Shown here: positions 33,967 through 43,595 of the stretch, piece by piece | Position numbering within the stretch: position 1 is the stretch's first letter | Layout: each line of letters starts with the position of its first letter | Source: JALUUH01 sp964636675 | Lineage (GTDB): Bacteria > Pseudomonadota > Gammaproteobacteria > S012-40 | Assembly: GCA_964636675.1 (NCBI GenBank) | Contig: CAZWUO010000003.1 | Coordinates: 1-61,048 of the forward strand | Direction of reading: 5' to 3' | Length of the DNA: 61,048 nt | Made by a program: the position numbers and the translations under genes | Notes under the pieces: generated by a model | Told to the model about the DNA's origin: nothing | Seen by the model: only the letters and a program-made list of their open reading frames with translations | Databases searched by the model: none

Positions 33967-34989
33967 CTATTCTACCGTTTTATCTTGTACAAGGGCAGCC
34001 CGTGTCATGCGGAAGTTTTCACTCTTATGCTGAGGTATCTCAAACACCCAGGCTTCAAGGTCTTGGGGTAAATCAGCGAGCGAACTATCCGGAGCTACAT
34101 CATTTAGGGCGATATCAAACCACAACATAAGCTTATCATCTATCTCAACACTTGAAACAGTTAATACTTCGCCAGAAATTAAAGAATACTTTGCAGTCAC
34201 TACAGCGAGTGAATCAGCAACAAAATCCGCTTTATTCATAACGTCAATAAATTGCAGACTGTTAAGAGCATTGGCGATATTATCCAGATTTTTACCCGTT
34301 GCCAAGGTTTGATTATCCGCTAAATCGAGCAAAGAAAAATTGATCTCATTTTCACCACGCGTGATATGAACATTACCCCCATCAGCATGAGTGATCTCAA
34401 CTGAGGCAATTTTTTCCTTGTCAATATCCGTTATTTTTTTATCCAACCAATCAAGCGCTTGAGTAGCAAGCGTTACACCGCCGTCAAGCTGCCATACTTG
34501 CGGACTATCGATCCGTCTTGCAAATAAAGTAGACTTCCCTAAACCCTGGCTTTTTTGATTCCCCACAATAATAGCGGCAAGCTCTACGTCATCCTGTCCG
34601 TAAATAGTGACTTGTTTGCTGGTAGCGCCCGCACTCGAAATATCCTCAACACCTAGCTTCGCATAGTTCTTCATTTTTTTGGTTTTTTGGGCCAAAATCG
34701 TCAACTCTGATAACTCAATAAGTAGTTTTCTGAGCTGTGAAAAATCGACAACATAATTGGATTTCTGTTTAAGCTTCCATACACCGCCATCACTATAAAC
34801 TGTTAGTTTCTCACCATCTGCAACCTGAATATCAATGGAAGCAACATCATTAATATTTTTTCCCAACTCGGGTAAAAACAGTTTAGTTTCTTCAGTCACA
34901 TCCTCTTTTTCATCAATGAAAAAAGTTAAACCAGCGAGACCAATAACGACAAAAAATAATACAATAATTCCTTTATTCATAATTTCCAA
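33967..34989 (-). CDS. DUF4340-domain membrane-anchored protein of Gld-like ABC operon
   Basis: 340 aa: one N-terminal TM helix (about 6-24), then periplasmic repeats of beta strands (VASIDIQVADGEKLTVYSDGGVWKLKQ, KITDIDKEKIASVEITHADGG), the DUF4340 pattern. DUF4340 genes commonly follow GldF/GldG-type ABC components (context knowledge), as here: the gap to the upstream gene is one base. An internal ATG at 34980 is an alternative start. Molecular role unknown. Confidence 0.8.
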   Translation of the reverse strand: MEIMNKGIIVLFFVVIGLAGLTFFIDEKEDVTEETKLFLPELGKNINDVASIDIQVADGEKLTVYSDGGVWKLKQKSNYVVDFSQLRKLLIELSELTILAQKTKKMKNYAKLGVEDISSAGATSKQVTIYGQDDVELAAIIVGNQKSQGLGKSTLFARRIDSPQVWQLDGGVTLATQALDWLDKKITDIDKEKIASVEITHADGGNVHITRGENEINFSLLDLADNQTLATGKNLDNIANALNSLQFIDVMNKADFVADSLAVVTAKYSLISGEVLTVSSVEIDDKLMLWFDIALNDVAPDSSLADLPQDLEAWVFEIPQHKSENFRMTRAALVQDKTVE

Positions 34990-34990
34990 C

Positions 34991-36883
34991 TCAAACTTTA
35001 GTCATATTCAATCGTTTAATACGGTACATCCCCACAAACCCGGCGATAATAATGATTAATACAGGGATCAGTGCAATGTTTAATATTTTTAGCGTAGTAC
35101 CCAAGCTTTCGATATTTTTCCCAAGTTCATGCTGAACAGTGCGTAACTCTTTACGTGTTTGCACTTGCTGGTCACGAAATTTTTCAATCTCTGCTTTTTG
35201 CTCAGGACTCAATATCAACGAACTTCCACCCTCTTTTTCGCGCTGCAATTCAGCAAGTTTGCGCTCGGCTTGCTGCAATTTTTCTTGCAGTAATTTTTCA
35301 GTATCACGATATTTGCTTTCAGCTTCTTGTTGCAAATCCAAAACCTTCTGAAAAGGCCTCGCAGACTTTCCACGCCCCCGCAAACTAATAAGATCGTTAT
35401 TTCCACTCAAATTTTCAACCGCATTAATAACAAATGCATCGTTATTAGCACGTGGAATTGCCATTCGGTTACCAAAAAAGTTCTGCAAATTAACCCATTG
35501 TTTGTCTTCCAATAAATCCGTATCGGCAACGACAACCAAATTTATTTCATTCGCTGACTCCAGCAAGCCCGTTTGCTTGTCACCATCAACTTCGATGCCA
35601 TCGGGGAAAGCGCTCTTAACCTTGCCACGAATTCGAGCAGCAATGACCATAGACTCTCCGCTAGGTATAAAATCGCGTAACAATTGCGCTGGATTTGGGC
35701 CAAACTGTACGCTACTCACCGGCACACTCATTGACTTGCTCCCGGTTGACAACAAGGGAGTGAACTCAATATTTGATATTTCATCTTTTTTAATAAAGCC
35801 CGGCGTCGCCACATTAACAACCTTTAAATCAGAAGTAATAAAATCAGCTTGATTAAAATTATTTTCATTGAGTGACAACCAAACAATATAGTCCATGGCT
35901 TGCACACGCTGGCCAGATCTTGCATTCACCCGAGTCGCAGCATCTCTATCCGCAGCAAGGCTATTCGGTACAAACTCAAGCCCCCAGCTTTTAAACAACA
36001 GATCTAAACTCGATGATCTGCTCGCCGTCATAGCAGACATCGGATTTGCTGGATCGGATACCGGCACTTCAACTTCTGAAAAAGGATCTACGAACACTAT
36101 TGCGCGCCCTCCCTGCAGAATAAACTGATCAATTGCAAACAACGCAGACTCAGCTAAATCCTTTGGATGAACTAACATTAAAATATCGATATTCGAAGGA
36201 ATACTCGTAAAATTGGTTTCTAGTTTTTGAACATCAAAAAACTGCCTGAGTTGGTTTACAATAAACCACTCCTGAGAACCTGCATTCTGGTTCATAAACG
36301 GATTATTAGCCGCAGCGCCAAAAATAGGTAAACTTGAGGCTAAACCAAGCACTGGCTGCTTAGAATTTATCAACTTATAAATAAGCCTGGTTAAATCGTA
36401 CTCCAAGGAATCTTCTTTATCCGGCCGAAAAAACACAATCGACTCTTGGTCATCGACACTATTAACGCCAATCAAACCAAAATATCCAGCACCGCCAGAA
36501 TTATCAACGGGAACACCCTGTAACCCATATTGCACTGCTTCATCTTCGGTGTCCGAAAAAGGCTCCGGATCAGCTGCAATAAGCTTAAGTTTTCCGTCAG
36601 CTAAATCAACGTACTCGTCTAATAAATCTCGCACACGATGTCCATATGAAAGCAAACCTGGAACACCGGAAAATACTTTTTCCGAAAAATAAAAACGCAG
36701 CGTTATAGGCTCATCAATCGTCTGCAAAATATTTTCGGTACCTTCCGATACGGTAAATAATTTATCCTCGGTCAAATCCAATCGACTGGAGGTAAACAAT
36801 AAACTCGAAACCAAGTTAATCATTAATAGAAATGCAGCAATAAGTAGCAAACCGGAAGTCGAGAAAAAACGTATTTTATTCAT
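34991..36883 (-). CDS. GldG-like auxiliary ABC protein (DUF7088/ABC_transp_aux)
   Basis: 630 aa: N-terminal TM helix (about 10-30) then the FTSSRLDLTEDKLFTVSEGTENIL start typical of GldG, a long periplasmic region, a coiled coil (about 520-595, Gln/Glu/Lys-rich) and a C-terminal TM helix (about 600-620). In gliding bacteria GldF-GldG are needed for motility, but homologues in proteobacteria are widespread and of unknown substrate. It lies 16 bp after the permease gene. Confidence 0.82.
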   Translation of the reverse strand: MNKIRFFSTSGLLLIAAFLLMINLVSSLLFTSSRLDLTEDKLFTVSEGTENILQTIDEPITLRFYFSEKVFSGVPGLLSYGHRVRDLLDEYVDLADGKLKLIAADPEPFSDTEDEAVQYGLQGVPVDNSGGAGYFGLIGVNSVDDQESIVFFRPDKEDSLEYDLTRLIYKLINSKQPVLGLASSLPIFGAAANNPFMNQNAGSQEWFIVNQLRQFFDVQKLETNFTSIPSNIDILMLVHPKDLAESALFAIDQFILQGGRAIVFVDPFSEVEVPVSDPANPMSAMTASRSSSLDLLFKSWGLEFVPNSLAADRDAATRVNARSGQRVQAMDYIVWLSLNENNFNQADFITSDLKVVNVATPGFIKKDEISNIEFTPLLSTGSKSMSVPVSSVQFGPNPAQLLRDFIPSGESMVIAARIRGKVKSAFPDGIEVDGDKQTGLLESANEINLVVVADTDLLEDKQWVNLQNFFGNRMAIPRANNDAFVINAVENLSGNNDLISLRGRGKSARPFQKVLDLQQEAESKYRDTEKLLQEKLQQAERKLAELQREKEGGSSLILSPEQKAEIEKFRDQQVQTRKELRTVQHELGKNIESLGTTLKILNIALIPVLIIIIAGFVGMYRIKRLNMTKV

Positions 36884-36899
36884 TATATGATTCCTCCCT

Positions 36900-37634
36900 C
36901 TAGTCCGCTTTTTTCATTTCAACGAGAATAACATTGGCAAACAGCCAACAACCTATGAACGAAGTAAAATATATTACGTCGCGCAAATCTATTACCCCTT
37001 TCATTAAAGAATTGAAATGCGTTAGAAAACTCAAAGAGCTTATCGCATTTATCATTACTTGAGGTGCCCAGCCTTTGAAAAAATCGATAACCATTGGAAA
37101 ACCGCTCAACATAAAAATAAAAGAAACGACCACGCCAATCACAAATGCAATAACTTGGTTACGCGTTATCGCAGATATGCAAGAACCAATAGCGAGAAAT
37201 GCGCCTGCCATCAATAAACTTCCTAGATATCCTGCAAAAATAACCGCGTTGTCAGGACTTCCCAAATAATTCACGGTGATCCAAATCGGAAAAGTCAATG
37301 CCAGCGCAATCGCAATAAATATCCAAGCCGCAAAAAACTTACCCAGCACTGCCTGAGTGGTAGAAATAGGCAAGGTCATTAACAGTTCGATGGTACCCGC
37401 TTTGCGTTCCTCAGCCCAAAGCCGCATTGAAATCGCGGGGATGAGAAACAAATAAAGCCATGGATGATACGAAAAAAAGGGTAAAAGATCCGCTTGCCCT
37501 CTTTCAAAAAAACTGCCCAGATAAAAAGTAAAAATGCCGGTCAATAGTAAAAAAATGACAATAAAAACATAAGCAACAGGTGTCGAAAAATAGTTTCCTA
37601 ACTCGCGCTTTAAAATCGCCGTGACATTATTCAT
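36900..37634 (-). CDS. ABC-2 type permease (GldF-like)
   Basis: 244 aa with six TM helices. It starts with ILKRELGNYFSTPVAYVF and carries the RLWAEERKAGTIELLMTLPIS loop typical of ABC-2 permeases that begin with a cytoplasmic amphipathic helix. It overlaps the ATPase gene by 4 bp. With the ATPase at 37631 and the auxiliary proteins downstream it makes a complete export-type ABC system of unknown substrate. Confidence 0.88.
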   Translation of the reverse strand: MNNVTAILKRELGNYFSTPVAYVFIVIFLLLTGIFTFYLGSFFERGQADLLPFFSYHPWLYLFLIPAISMRLWAEERKAGTIELLMTLPISTTQAVLGKFFAAWIFIAIALALTFPIWITVNYLGSPDNAVIFAGYLGSLLMAGAFLAIGSCISAITRNQVIAFVIGVVVSFIFMLSGFPMVIDFFKGWAPQVMINAISSLSFLTHFNSLMKGVIDLRDVIYFTSFIGCWLFANVILVEMKKAD

Positions 37635-38587
37635 GATCGGCCATCTCCCGCAACCTCAATCGAGGTAATATCTCTAAATACTTCATCCAAATGCCCTGTC
37701 TCTACGTTTAAAGCCTCAAATTGCCAGTCATTTTCTTTTGCAATATTGTTTATATCTTTAATAATACTTTGCCCATTTTTTGCCACCACGCGAAAATTAA
37801 AAACACCCGAGTCGGTTTCGCTAAATTCAACATCAACAACATACGAGGCTTGTTTCAGCTTTTGAGCAACTGCACCCGCTGTATCGGTAGTCAATACCAA
37901 ATTTACGGCATTGTGATAACGCGATCTTGCTTCTAGCTCATCTGGCGTTCCATTAAATAAGAGCTTTCCTTGGGCGATGATAATCGCTCGGTTACAAATC
38001 GCATTTACCTCTTCAAGTATATGTGTGGAAATAATAATCGCCTTATCCTTGGCCATATTCTGAATCAGCTCTCTGACTTCGTGTTTCTGGTTTGGATCCA
38101 AACCATCCGTTGGCTCATCCATGATTAAAACCTCGGGATCATGTAATATCGCCTGCGCTATACCCACTCTGCGCTTAAATCCCTTGGATAAGGTCTCGAT
38201 CGATTGATTGAGTATTTTTTCTAGATGCGTTATTTCTATCGCCTGATTGATTCGTCGTTTTTTTTCTTCACCGGAAAAACCACGTATTTCGGCAATAAAA
38301 CTCAAGAAAGTCATTGCCGTCATGTCACCGTATGCAGGGGCGCCCTCAGGCAGATAGCCAATTGATTTTTTTACTTTTAGGGGGTTTTTTAATACATCAT
38401 TGCCACAGATAATAGCGGTACCCGATGACGGCCTAAGAAATCCCGTAATCATTTTCATTGTCGTTGATTTACCGGCACCATTTGGCCCTAAAAAGCCCAA
38501 TACTTCTCCTCGGTTAACGGTAAACGAAACGTCGGAAACAGCTGCATAATTTCCGAAAACCTTTTCCAGATTCTTTACTTCGATCAT
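37631..38587 (-). CDS. ABC transporter ATP-binding protein (GldA-like)
   Basis: 318 aa. Walker A GPNGAGKST, Q-loop region near SIGYLPEG, signature LSKGFKRRVGIAQAIL, Walker B VLIMDEPTDGLDPNQ and the H-loop STHILEEV. About 80 residues follow the ATPase core (QKLKQASYVVDVEFSETDSG), as in other ABC-2 export ATPases. First gene of the minus-strand operon 38587-33967 (possibly to 33769). Confidence 0.9.
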   Translation of the reverse strand: MIEVKNLEKVFGNYAAVSDVSFTVNRGEVLGFLGPNGAGKSTTMKMITGFLRPSSGTAIICGNDVLKNPLKVKKSIGYLPEGAPAYGDMTAMTFLSFIAEIRGFSGEEKKRRINQAIEITHLEKILNQSIETLSKGFKRRVGIAQAILHDPEVLIMDEPTDGLDPNQKHEVRELIQNMAKDKAIIISTHILEEVNAICNRAIIIAQGKLLFNGTPDELEARSRYHNAVNLVLTTDTAGAVAQKLKQASYVVDVEFSETDSGVFNFRVVAKNGQSIIKDINNIAKENDWQFEALNVETGHLDEVFRDITSIEVAGDGRS

Positions 38588-38928
38588 GTATATTTATCCA
38601 CCACACTTAGTCACTAATGATTGTTTCGAGCCGAAAGCCTCTATACGAGCCTCTCTCCCGCTCCAACTGGTTATAGTTGCTATAAAAATCTTTCCAAAAC
38701 GAACTCTTCCAATTAAAACCGTGAAGTCAATTCTGTTGTTAGGGTTAATGCTGAAGAAATGAGTATTATCAATAGAAAACTTCCGTTGTCAAGATTCTGA
38801 AAGATTTACGCAAGCAATTTAAACAAGTATCCCCCCGCCGATATAATATCCCCAGAAATAATTCCCGCTTTCGACTACCTAGGGTAAAAAAAGTTCGATC
38901 GAAGAACACTCGTGCCACATTGCCATAC
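38588..38928. other. 341-bp gap without a gene
   Basis: Between the Gld-like operon and the deaminase-like gene. I find no tRNA, no credible short gene and no repeat of the MITE-like elements. It contains the promoter region of the ABC operon. On the minus strand at 38882-38902 there is a weak terminator-like sequence (palindromic TTCGATCGAA followed by a T7 run) just past the deaminase-like stop. Confidence 0.5.
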
Positions 38929-39897
38929 TTAAAAATCGAGTAATTTTCTCCTCACATCACTAGGAAGACCTTGTAAACCTTGCAAACCTCCTGTATGTAT
39001 CCCAACGATTTTAGATCCTGCCGGGAAATACCCCTGCTCTAGCAAATCAAATATTGCATAAAACAATTTCCCAGTATAAATAGGCTCTAATAAAATATTG
39101 AAGTCTTTTCCAAAGGTATGAATAAAATCAATAAGCTTAGCAGAATACTTTGCATATCCACCAAAATGGTAGGCGTCACAAATTGACCAGCCCGATGCTT
39201 CAGCGATACTAAACGGCTGAATGAACGCCCTCACTGCGTTATTAAGAAAATCTGCATTTTTTAGCGCGGCAACACCCAAAATTTTGGTGTTTTCATGCTT
39301 AGCAATAAGTAAACCACTCAGTGTTCCAGCGGTACCGCAAGCAGTCGCCACATAATCTGGAACAGCATCAAGCTGTTGTGCCAATTCGGTCATAATTTCT
39401 GCACAGCCTTGTAAGGCATGACTATTACTTCCGCCTTCAGGAAGCAGGTAAAATTTTCCGTATTGCTCTATCAATGCATCCAGAAAATCGGCGGTATCTT
39501 TTTTGCGGTATTTCTCTCTCGTAACAAAGTGCAGTTGCATACCGCAAGAACGTGCAAAGGATAAGCTAGGATTATCTTCGTATTTTTGCTCGCCACGAAT
39601 AATTCCTATCGTCGCAAACCCAAATCGCTGACCTGCTGCCGCAAGTGCAACAATATGGTTTGAAAATGCACCGCCAAAAGATAGCAACGTTGAATAGTTT
39701 TTTTCCTTGGCCACCAATAAATTGTATTTAAGTTTTCTCCATTTGTTACCTGAGATAGCGGTATCTAACAAATCGTCACGTTTAATAAAAAGTCTTATTT
39801 TTTGATGTGCGAATAATGGTGAATGCAACTCTTGTATTGGCGAAAAAGGAAGCTCAAGTTTTTGCTTCAAGCTCGAGCTTGTCAATGAATCCAACAT
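38929..39897 (-). CDS. ACC deaminase/D-cysteine desulfhydrase family PLP enzyme
   Basis: 322 aa, fold type II PLP enzyme. IKRDDLLDTAISGNKWRKLKYN with the PLP lysine, LSFGGAFSNHIVALA and ATACGTAGTLSGLL identify the family. The exact reaction (ACC deamination, D-cysteine desulfhydration or neither) cannot be read off. Many gammaproteobacteria carry a copy of this gene with unproven function. It ends in sequence LPSDVRRKLLDF. It lies 30 bp downstream of the methyltransferase gene on the same strand. Confidence 0.85.
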   Translation of the reverse strand: MLDSLTSSSLKQKLELPFSPIQELHSPLFAHQKIRLFIKRDDLLDTAISGNKWRKLKYNLLVAKEKNYSTLLSFGGAFSNHIVALAAAGQRFGFATIGIIRGEQKYEDNPSLSFARSCGMQLHFVTREKYRKKDTADFLDALIEQYGKFYLLPEGGSNSHALQGCAEIMTELAQQLDAVPDYVATACGTAGTLSGLLIAKHENTKILGVAALKNADFLNNAVRAFIQPFSIAEASGWSICDAYHFGGYAKYSAKLIDFIHTFGKDFNILLEPIYTGKLFYAIFDLLEQGYFPAGSKIVGIHTGGLQGLQGLPSDVRRKLLDF

Positions 39898-39927
39898 TTA
39901 AGCCTGCTCAGCGCTCAACAGAAGGGG

Positions 39928-40758
39928 CTAACGTTCAGCGACAATATAAGCCAGCCAAGATTCTTGCTGATCAACTTCTGTGATTTGTTGATATTCACCA
40001 GTACCGGTAAGGTATTCATTGTCCGGATCATCGTCTTCTTCAAACCCTTCCCAATAAATATGCACATTGGAATATCCAGCCTCTAACAAAATTTCCTTTA
40101 TCTCTGGCAGACTCCATAAACGCCATGAATATGAAAAGGCTTTATCCATTCTTGAGCCATCGGTAAACTCAAAATGAATATGACATTCAAGATGTGCATT
40201 GATCGGATTATAGTATTCTTGCTCCCAGATGTAGATAAAATCCTCGTCCTCAATTGGGCGCTCTTCTTCGACCACATCTGTGGTCGATGTACCACCCAGT
40301 AAATCCAGAAAAAACAAGCCATCCTCGGCAAGAGAACTTCGAACATTCGCGAAGTACTGGCGTAGCAAATCACGTGTTTCAAAAATGCAATAGCTAAAAT
40401 TGAATGCACAAGCGACATCTACGTTTTCTGCCTTAACCGATAGCACATTTTCATTCAGCAAAGTCACTCGTTGCGCGATGCCCTTCCCCGCAGGCTTGAT
40501 ATTATTTTTTAACCCCCAATCCAAGGTAGATTGGCATAGGTCTACGCCAATCGCGCGATAGTCCTTCCCTTGCTTAGCCCATTCTGTGCTTAATAAAGCA
40601 GTACCACAGAAATCTTCCCGAAAAATCTCTGGCTCCATTTCGTTGATTTCTCTATAAACCTGCAAAGCGAATTCAATTTCTGTATCCGCAGTCTGTACTG
40701 ATTTCTGATAAAGAATATGCTTGTCGGCCTTTTCAGCCAGTGATTTTTTTTTACTCAT
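39928..40758 (-). CDS. Class I SAM-dependent methyltransferase
   Basis: 276 aa. REDFCGTALLSTEWAKQG is the SAM-binding motif I, AIGVDLCQSTLDWG motif II, VDVACAFNFSYCIFETRD and LFFLDLLGGTS the later strands. An acidic insertion (GFEEDDDPDNEYLTG) lies near the C-terminus. Target unknown; the family includes proteins annotated only as methyltransferases. Good ATG start with no strong RBS. Confidence 0.8.
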   Translation of the reverse strand: MSKKKSLAEKADKHILYQKSVQTADTEIEFALQVYREINEMEPEIFREDFCGTALLSTEWAKQGKDYRAIGVDLCQSTLDWGLKNNIKPAGKGIAQRVTLLNENVLSVKAENVDVACAFNFSYCIFETRDLLRQYFANVRSSLAEDGLFFLDLLGGTSTTDVVEEERPIEDEDFIYIWEQEYYNPINAHLECHIHFEFTDGSRMDKAFSYSWRLWSLPEIKEILLEAGYSNVHIYWEGFEEDDDPDNEYLTGTGEYQQITEVDQQESWLAYIVAER

Positions 40759-40920
40759 AGATTTCCGCTATTTAGAAACATTGTGTATTCTATGCTCGTG
40801 GCAATTGAGCGCGCCAACTAATCACCGGTAATCTTAGCCAGTATCTTGATGAAATGCTATTCGCTGCCAAAGGCGGTATAATCACCAATTATCAATTCAC
40901 CGCAAAATATAGCGTTATAC

Positions 40921-41424
40921 ATGCATTATTGTACCCCGACAAAAATTGATCAACTCAGAAAATTATTTACATTTTATAAACTAGAGCTAACACTCATCGA
41001 CGAAAAAAAAACCATTCCCGGTAGTTTTTGGGGTGGCTGCGAAGCAGGATTAATAGAGCATACACTTTACGTACGCTACGACACCCCTATCCACTCCGCT
41101 TTACATGAAGCCTGTCATTATATCTGCATGAGCGAAGACCGCAGAAATGAGCTACATACCAATGCCGGTGGCGATTATGCTGAAGAAAATGGCGTATGCT
41201 ATTTGCAAATTCTACTCGGTGAAAAACTTCAAGATATCGATCGCATAACAATGTTCAAGGACATGGATAAATGGGGATATAGCTTCCGACTCGGATCAAC
41301 CGAAAAGTGGTTTTATACAGATGCCGATGACGCCCGAGCATGGTTACTCAAACGACAAATCATCGATATACAGAATAATGTAACCGGTAAACTGCGGAAT
41401 TACCACCCTAATAGAGAGAAATAA
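40921..41424 (+). CDS. Putative HExxH metalloprotein (conserved hypothetical)
   Basis: 167 aa, soluble. The segment SALHEACHYICMS contains HExxH (residues 61-65), a zinc-protease-like motif, in a helix. A downstream acidic stretch GGDYAEENGVCYLQ could supply a third ligand. No signal peptide, so cytoplasmic. I do not recognise a named family; proteolytic activity is inference. The next gene, a YdcF-type protein, starts 5 bp later, so they form an operon. Confidence 0.65.
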   Translation: MHYCTPTKIDQLRKLFTFYKLELTLIDEKKTIPGSFWGGCEAGLIEHTLYVRYDTPIHSALHEACHYICMSEDRRNELHTNAGGDYAEENGVCYLQILLGEKLQDIDRITMFKDMDKWGYSFRLGSTEKWFYTDADDARAWLLKRQIIDIQNNVTGKLRNYHPNREK

Positions 41425-41429
41425 TTTAC

Positions 41430-42197
41430 ATGCTATTTTATCTCGGCAAAATGATAAAAACCCTTATTATTCCACCAGGATTATTGGTGGTCTCTTTAAT
41501 CGTTGGGCTTATCTTACTGAAACACAAACCTCGCTTAGCAAAAAAAATCTTAGCCATTAGCATTACGTTTTTCAGCCTCATGTGCTTGCCTATTATTTCT
41601 AGTCTATTAATGACCAGTATCGAAACATACCCAGCACTTAGTCACCAACAAATTCAACATTCAACGGCGCAAGCCATCGTAGTACTCGGCGGAGGTCGCC
41701 AATACGACGCGGAGGAATATAACGGAGATACCGTTAGTTCTTTTACCCTACTAAGGCTACGTTATGCCGCGACATTGCATAGAAAAACGGGCATACCCCT
41801 ATTAGTAACCGGTGGCAACCCCCTCGACGATAGAGTTTCCGAGGCAGTATTAATGGCGACTGCTCTGCAACAAGATTACGCTATTACTGCAAAATGGCTA
41901 GAAAAAGAAAGCCGGAATACCGCTGAAAATGCAAAGTATAGCGCCCAAATATTAAATGCGGAAAATATCAGCAACATTCTCCTTGTTACCCAAGCATGGC
42001 ATATGCGTCGTGCAGTTCGTTTGTTCGAAAACCAAGGACTTCGTGTCACCGCAGCACCTACTATGTTTGAAGGCTTTAATAAAAATAATACCACGATCAG
42101 AGGTTTTGATTTCTTGCCTAGCATCAACGCTTTTTATGATAGCAGTTATGCCTTACACGAAATAATCGGTCAGCTCTGGTATACTATTCGTTATTAA
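41430..42197 (+). CDS. YdcF/ElyC-family (DUF218) membrane protein
   Basis: 255 aa: two N-terminal TM helices (about 10-28 and 38-58), then a DUF218 domain with AIVVLGGGRQYDAEEYN, LLVTGGNP, ESRNTAENAKYSA and LLVTQAWHMRRAVRLF. E. coli ElyC has the same layout and influences envelope integrity and lipid-carrier use (family knowledge). Located between an HExxH protein and a lipase-like lipoprotein. Confidence 0.85.
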   Translation: MLFYLGKMIKTLIIPPGLLVVSLIVGLILLKHKPRLAKKILAISITFFSLMCLPIISSLLMTSIETYPALSHQQIQHSTAQAIVVLGGGRQYDAEEYNGDTVSSFTLLRLRYAATLHRKTGIPLLVTGGNPLDDRVSEAVLMATALQQDYAITAKWLEKESRNTAENAKYSAQILNAENISNILLVTQAWHMRRAVRLFENQGLRVTAAPTMFEGFNKNNTTIRGFDFLPSINAFYDSSYALHEIIGQLWYTIRY

Positions 42198-42268
42198 CCC
42201 ACACTGCCAAGTATCGTGCTATAAATACTCCGCTAATTAAACCTTATGCATTAACACAGGACGTGACC

Positions 42269-43126
42269 ATGCGCCGACTTTACCTTTTACTCATTTCTAG
42301 CTGCTTGCTCATCACTTCTAGCTGCGCCCTGCTTGAGGTTGTCGAAGAGCAACCACCGTTAGACCTTTCTTTTGAACAAGCCTTTGAATACGCGGAGCTG
42401 GCGAATGTCAGTTATCAGAGTCTTGCTGAGATTAATCAAATAAATGCAAAATATTCATTAGAAGTCATACATTCAAAGCTGGACACTGACACTGCGGTTA
42501 ATTATTTCCTTGCAAAATCAGGCAATCGATACCTCATTAGTGCGCGCGGTACCGCGACGGTAAGCGACGTACTAACCGACTTAAAATTTAAGCTTGTATA
42601 CAATCAACAACTGGGAATGTATTTACACCAGGGCTTTGCCGCCGCTGCAAAGACCATTACCGAAGAACTAAAAGATCGTTTGCCTCGAAATGCGATCATA
42701 GAAGCAACCGGACATAGCTTAGGAGGCGCTGTAGCCGTTGCAATCGCCATTCAGTTACGTCACGAGGGCTATCAAGTCTCCCGTGTTGTCACATTTGGAC
42801 AACCTAAAATCACTGATTTTAGCGGTGCTCAAAAATACGCGACAATAAACGTGATACGATATGTCGCAGAAAAAGACATCGTTCCGTTAATACCCCCTTT
42901 GGCACCTAGAGAATTTAAAAAAGCAGGCCTTTACTGGCATATTGGTAATGCAGTGATACTCAATGACGCGGGAGATTATACCTCGTTAAATAGCACACAG
43001 AGTATGCATCGCGCGATTAGGGCGTCTTATACGAATCTCACCGCACAAGATCTAGACGCACATAAAATGCAAAGCTATTTGCAACTAACGAGTGCACTCG
43101 CGAATAAACCAAGCAGTAACCCGTAG
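42269..43126 (+). CDS. Class 3 lipase-like lipoprotein
   Basis: 285 aa. Signal with lipobox TSSCALL (probable outer-membrane or periplasmic lipoprotein), then an alpha/beta hydrolase of the fungal class 3 lipase type. ISARGTATVSDVLTDL is the oxyanion region, GHSLGGAVAVAIA the nucleophile elbow, GQPKITD and KDIVPLIPP contain the Asp, with a His downstream (YWHIG). ATG 42269 is preferred because AGG sits 8 nt upstream; GTG 42263 is possible. Substrate unknown. Confidence 0.82.
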   Translation: MRRLYLLLISSCLLITSSCALLEVVEEQPPLDLSFEQAFEYAELANVSYQSLAEINQINAKYSLEVIHSKLDTDTAVNYFLAKSGNRYLISARGTATVSDVLTDLKFKLVYNQQLGMYLHQGFAAAAKTITEELKDRLPRNAIIEATGHSLGGAVAVAIAIQLRHEGYQVSRVVTFGQPKITDFSGAQKYATINVIRYVAEKDIVPLIPPLAPREFKKAGLYWHIGNAVILNDAGDYTSLNSTQSMHRAIRASYTNLTAQDLDAHKMQSYLQLTSALANKPSSNP

Positions 43127-43129
43127 CGA

Positions 43130-43149
43130 TTGAGATTTAAGTATCTCAA
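43130..43149 (+). terminator. Possible terminator after the lipase gene
   Basis: TTGAGAT-TTAAGT-ATCTCAA perfect 7-bp stem, followed after 7 nt by TTTTTT on the plus strand. The distance to the T run makes it a weak candidate. It overlaps the stop codon of the convergent gene. Confidence 0.35.
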
Positions 43150-43595
43150 AGTCTGTTTTTTATTCTTGAGAACGCGCCCTGGGTTTCTGCCACCCTGTTT
43201 TTTTCTTTTTGCTCGCCCGAAGGTAAAATACCGTCTATTTTGCGTACTATCATTTTTGCCATAGTATTCCCTGTATATTCTCTACTCGATGCTGCTGTAC
43301 GCATTTCCTCTAGAATGGATATTAATTTTCTGTTTTTTCTCTCGAGTTCCTGATATTTTTTTTTCTGTTCCTCTGCTTTTGATTTTAGAGCATTAATTTC
43401 GTCTTTTACCTTTTCTTCTGCGGCAACAGAGGTTTGCCCTAACTGACTCTCAAGCGCTTTTAGCTGGGCATTCTGTTCCGCAATACGCCGCGAAGCATTG
43501 ACCTGCTGCTCAGTAAAAGCACGCACATTAATTTGGGTTGTTAGATAAACCGTCACAATCAGAATAATAAGAAATGAAATGAGAGCAGTTAGCAT
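43146..43595 (-). CDS. Membrane-anchored coiled-coil protein
   Basis: 149 aa: one N-terminal TM helix (about 2-19), then a heptad-rich coiled coil (about 30-97, Gln/Glu/Lys) and a short basic tail ending GAFSRIKNRL. No named family. The ATG lies within the target duplication of the MITE-like element: the element ends at the base before the ATTAT repeat, so the native 5' region has been displaced and any RBS or promoter must now come from the element. No other early ATG exists. Confidence 0.6.
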   Translation of the reverse strand: MLTALISFLIILIVTVYLTTQINVRAFTEQQVNASRRIAEQNAQLKALESQLGQTSVAAEEKVKDEINALKSKAEEQKKKYQELERKNRKLISILEEMRTAASSREYTGNTMAKMIVRKIDGILPSGEQKEKNRVAETQGAFSRIKNRL

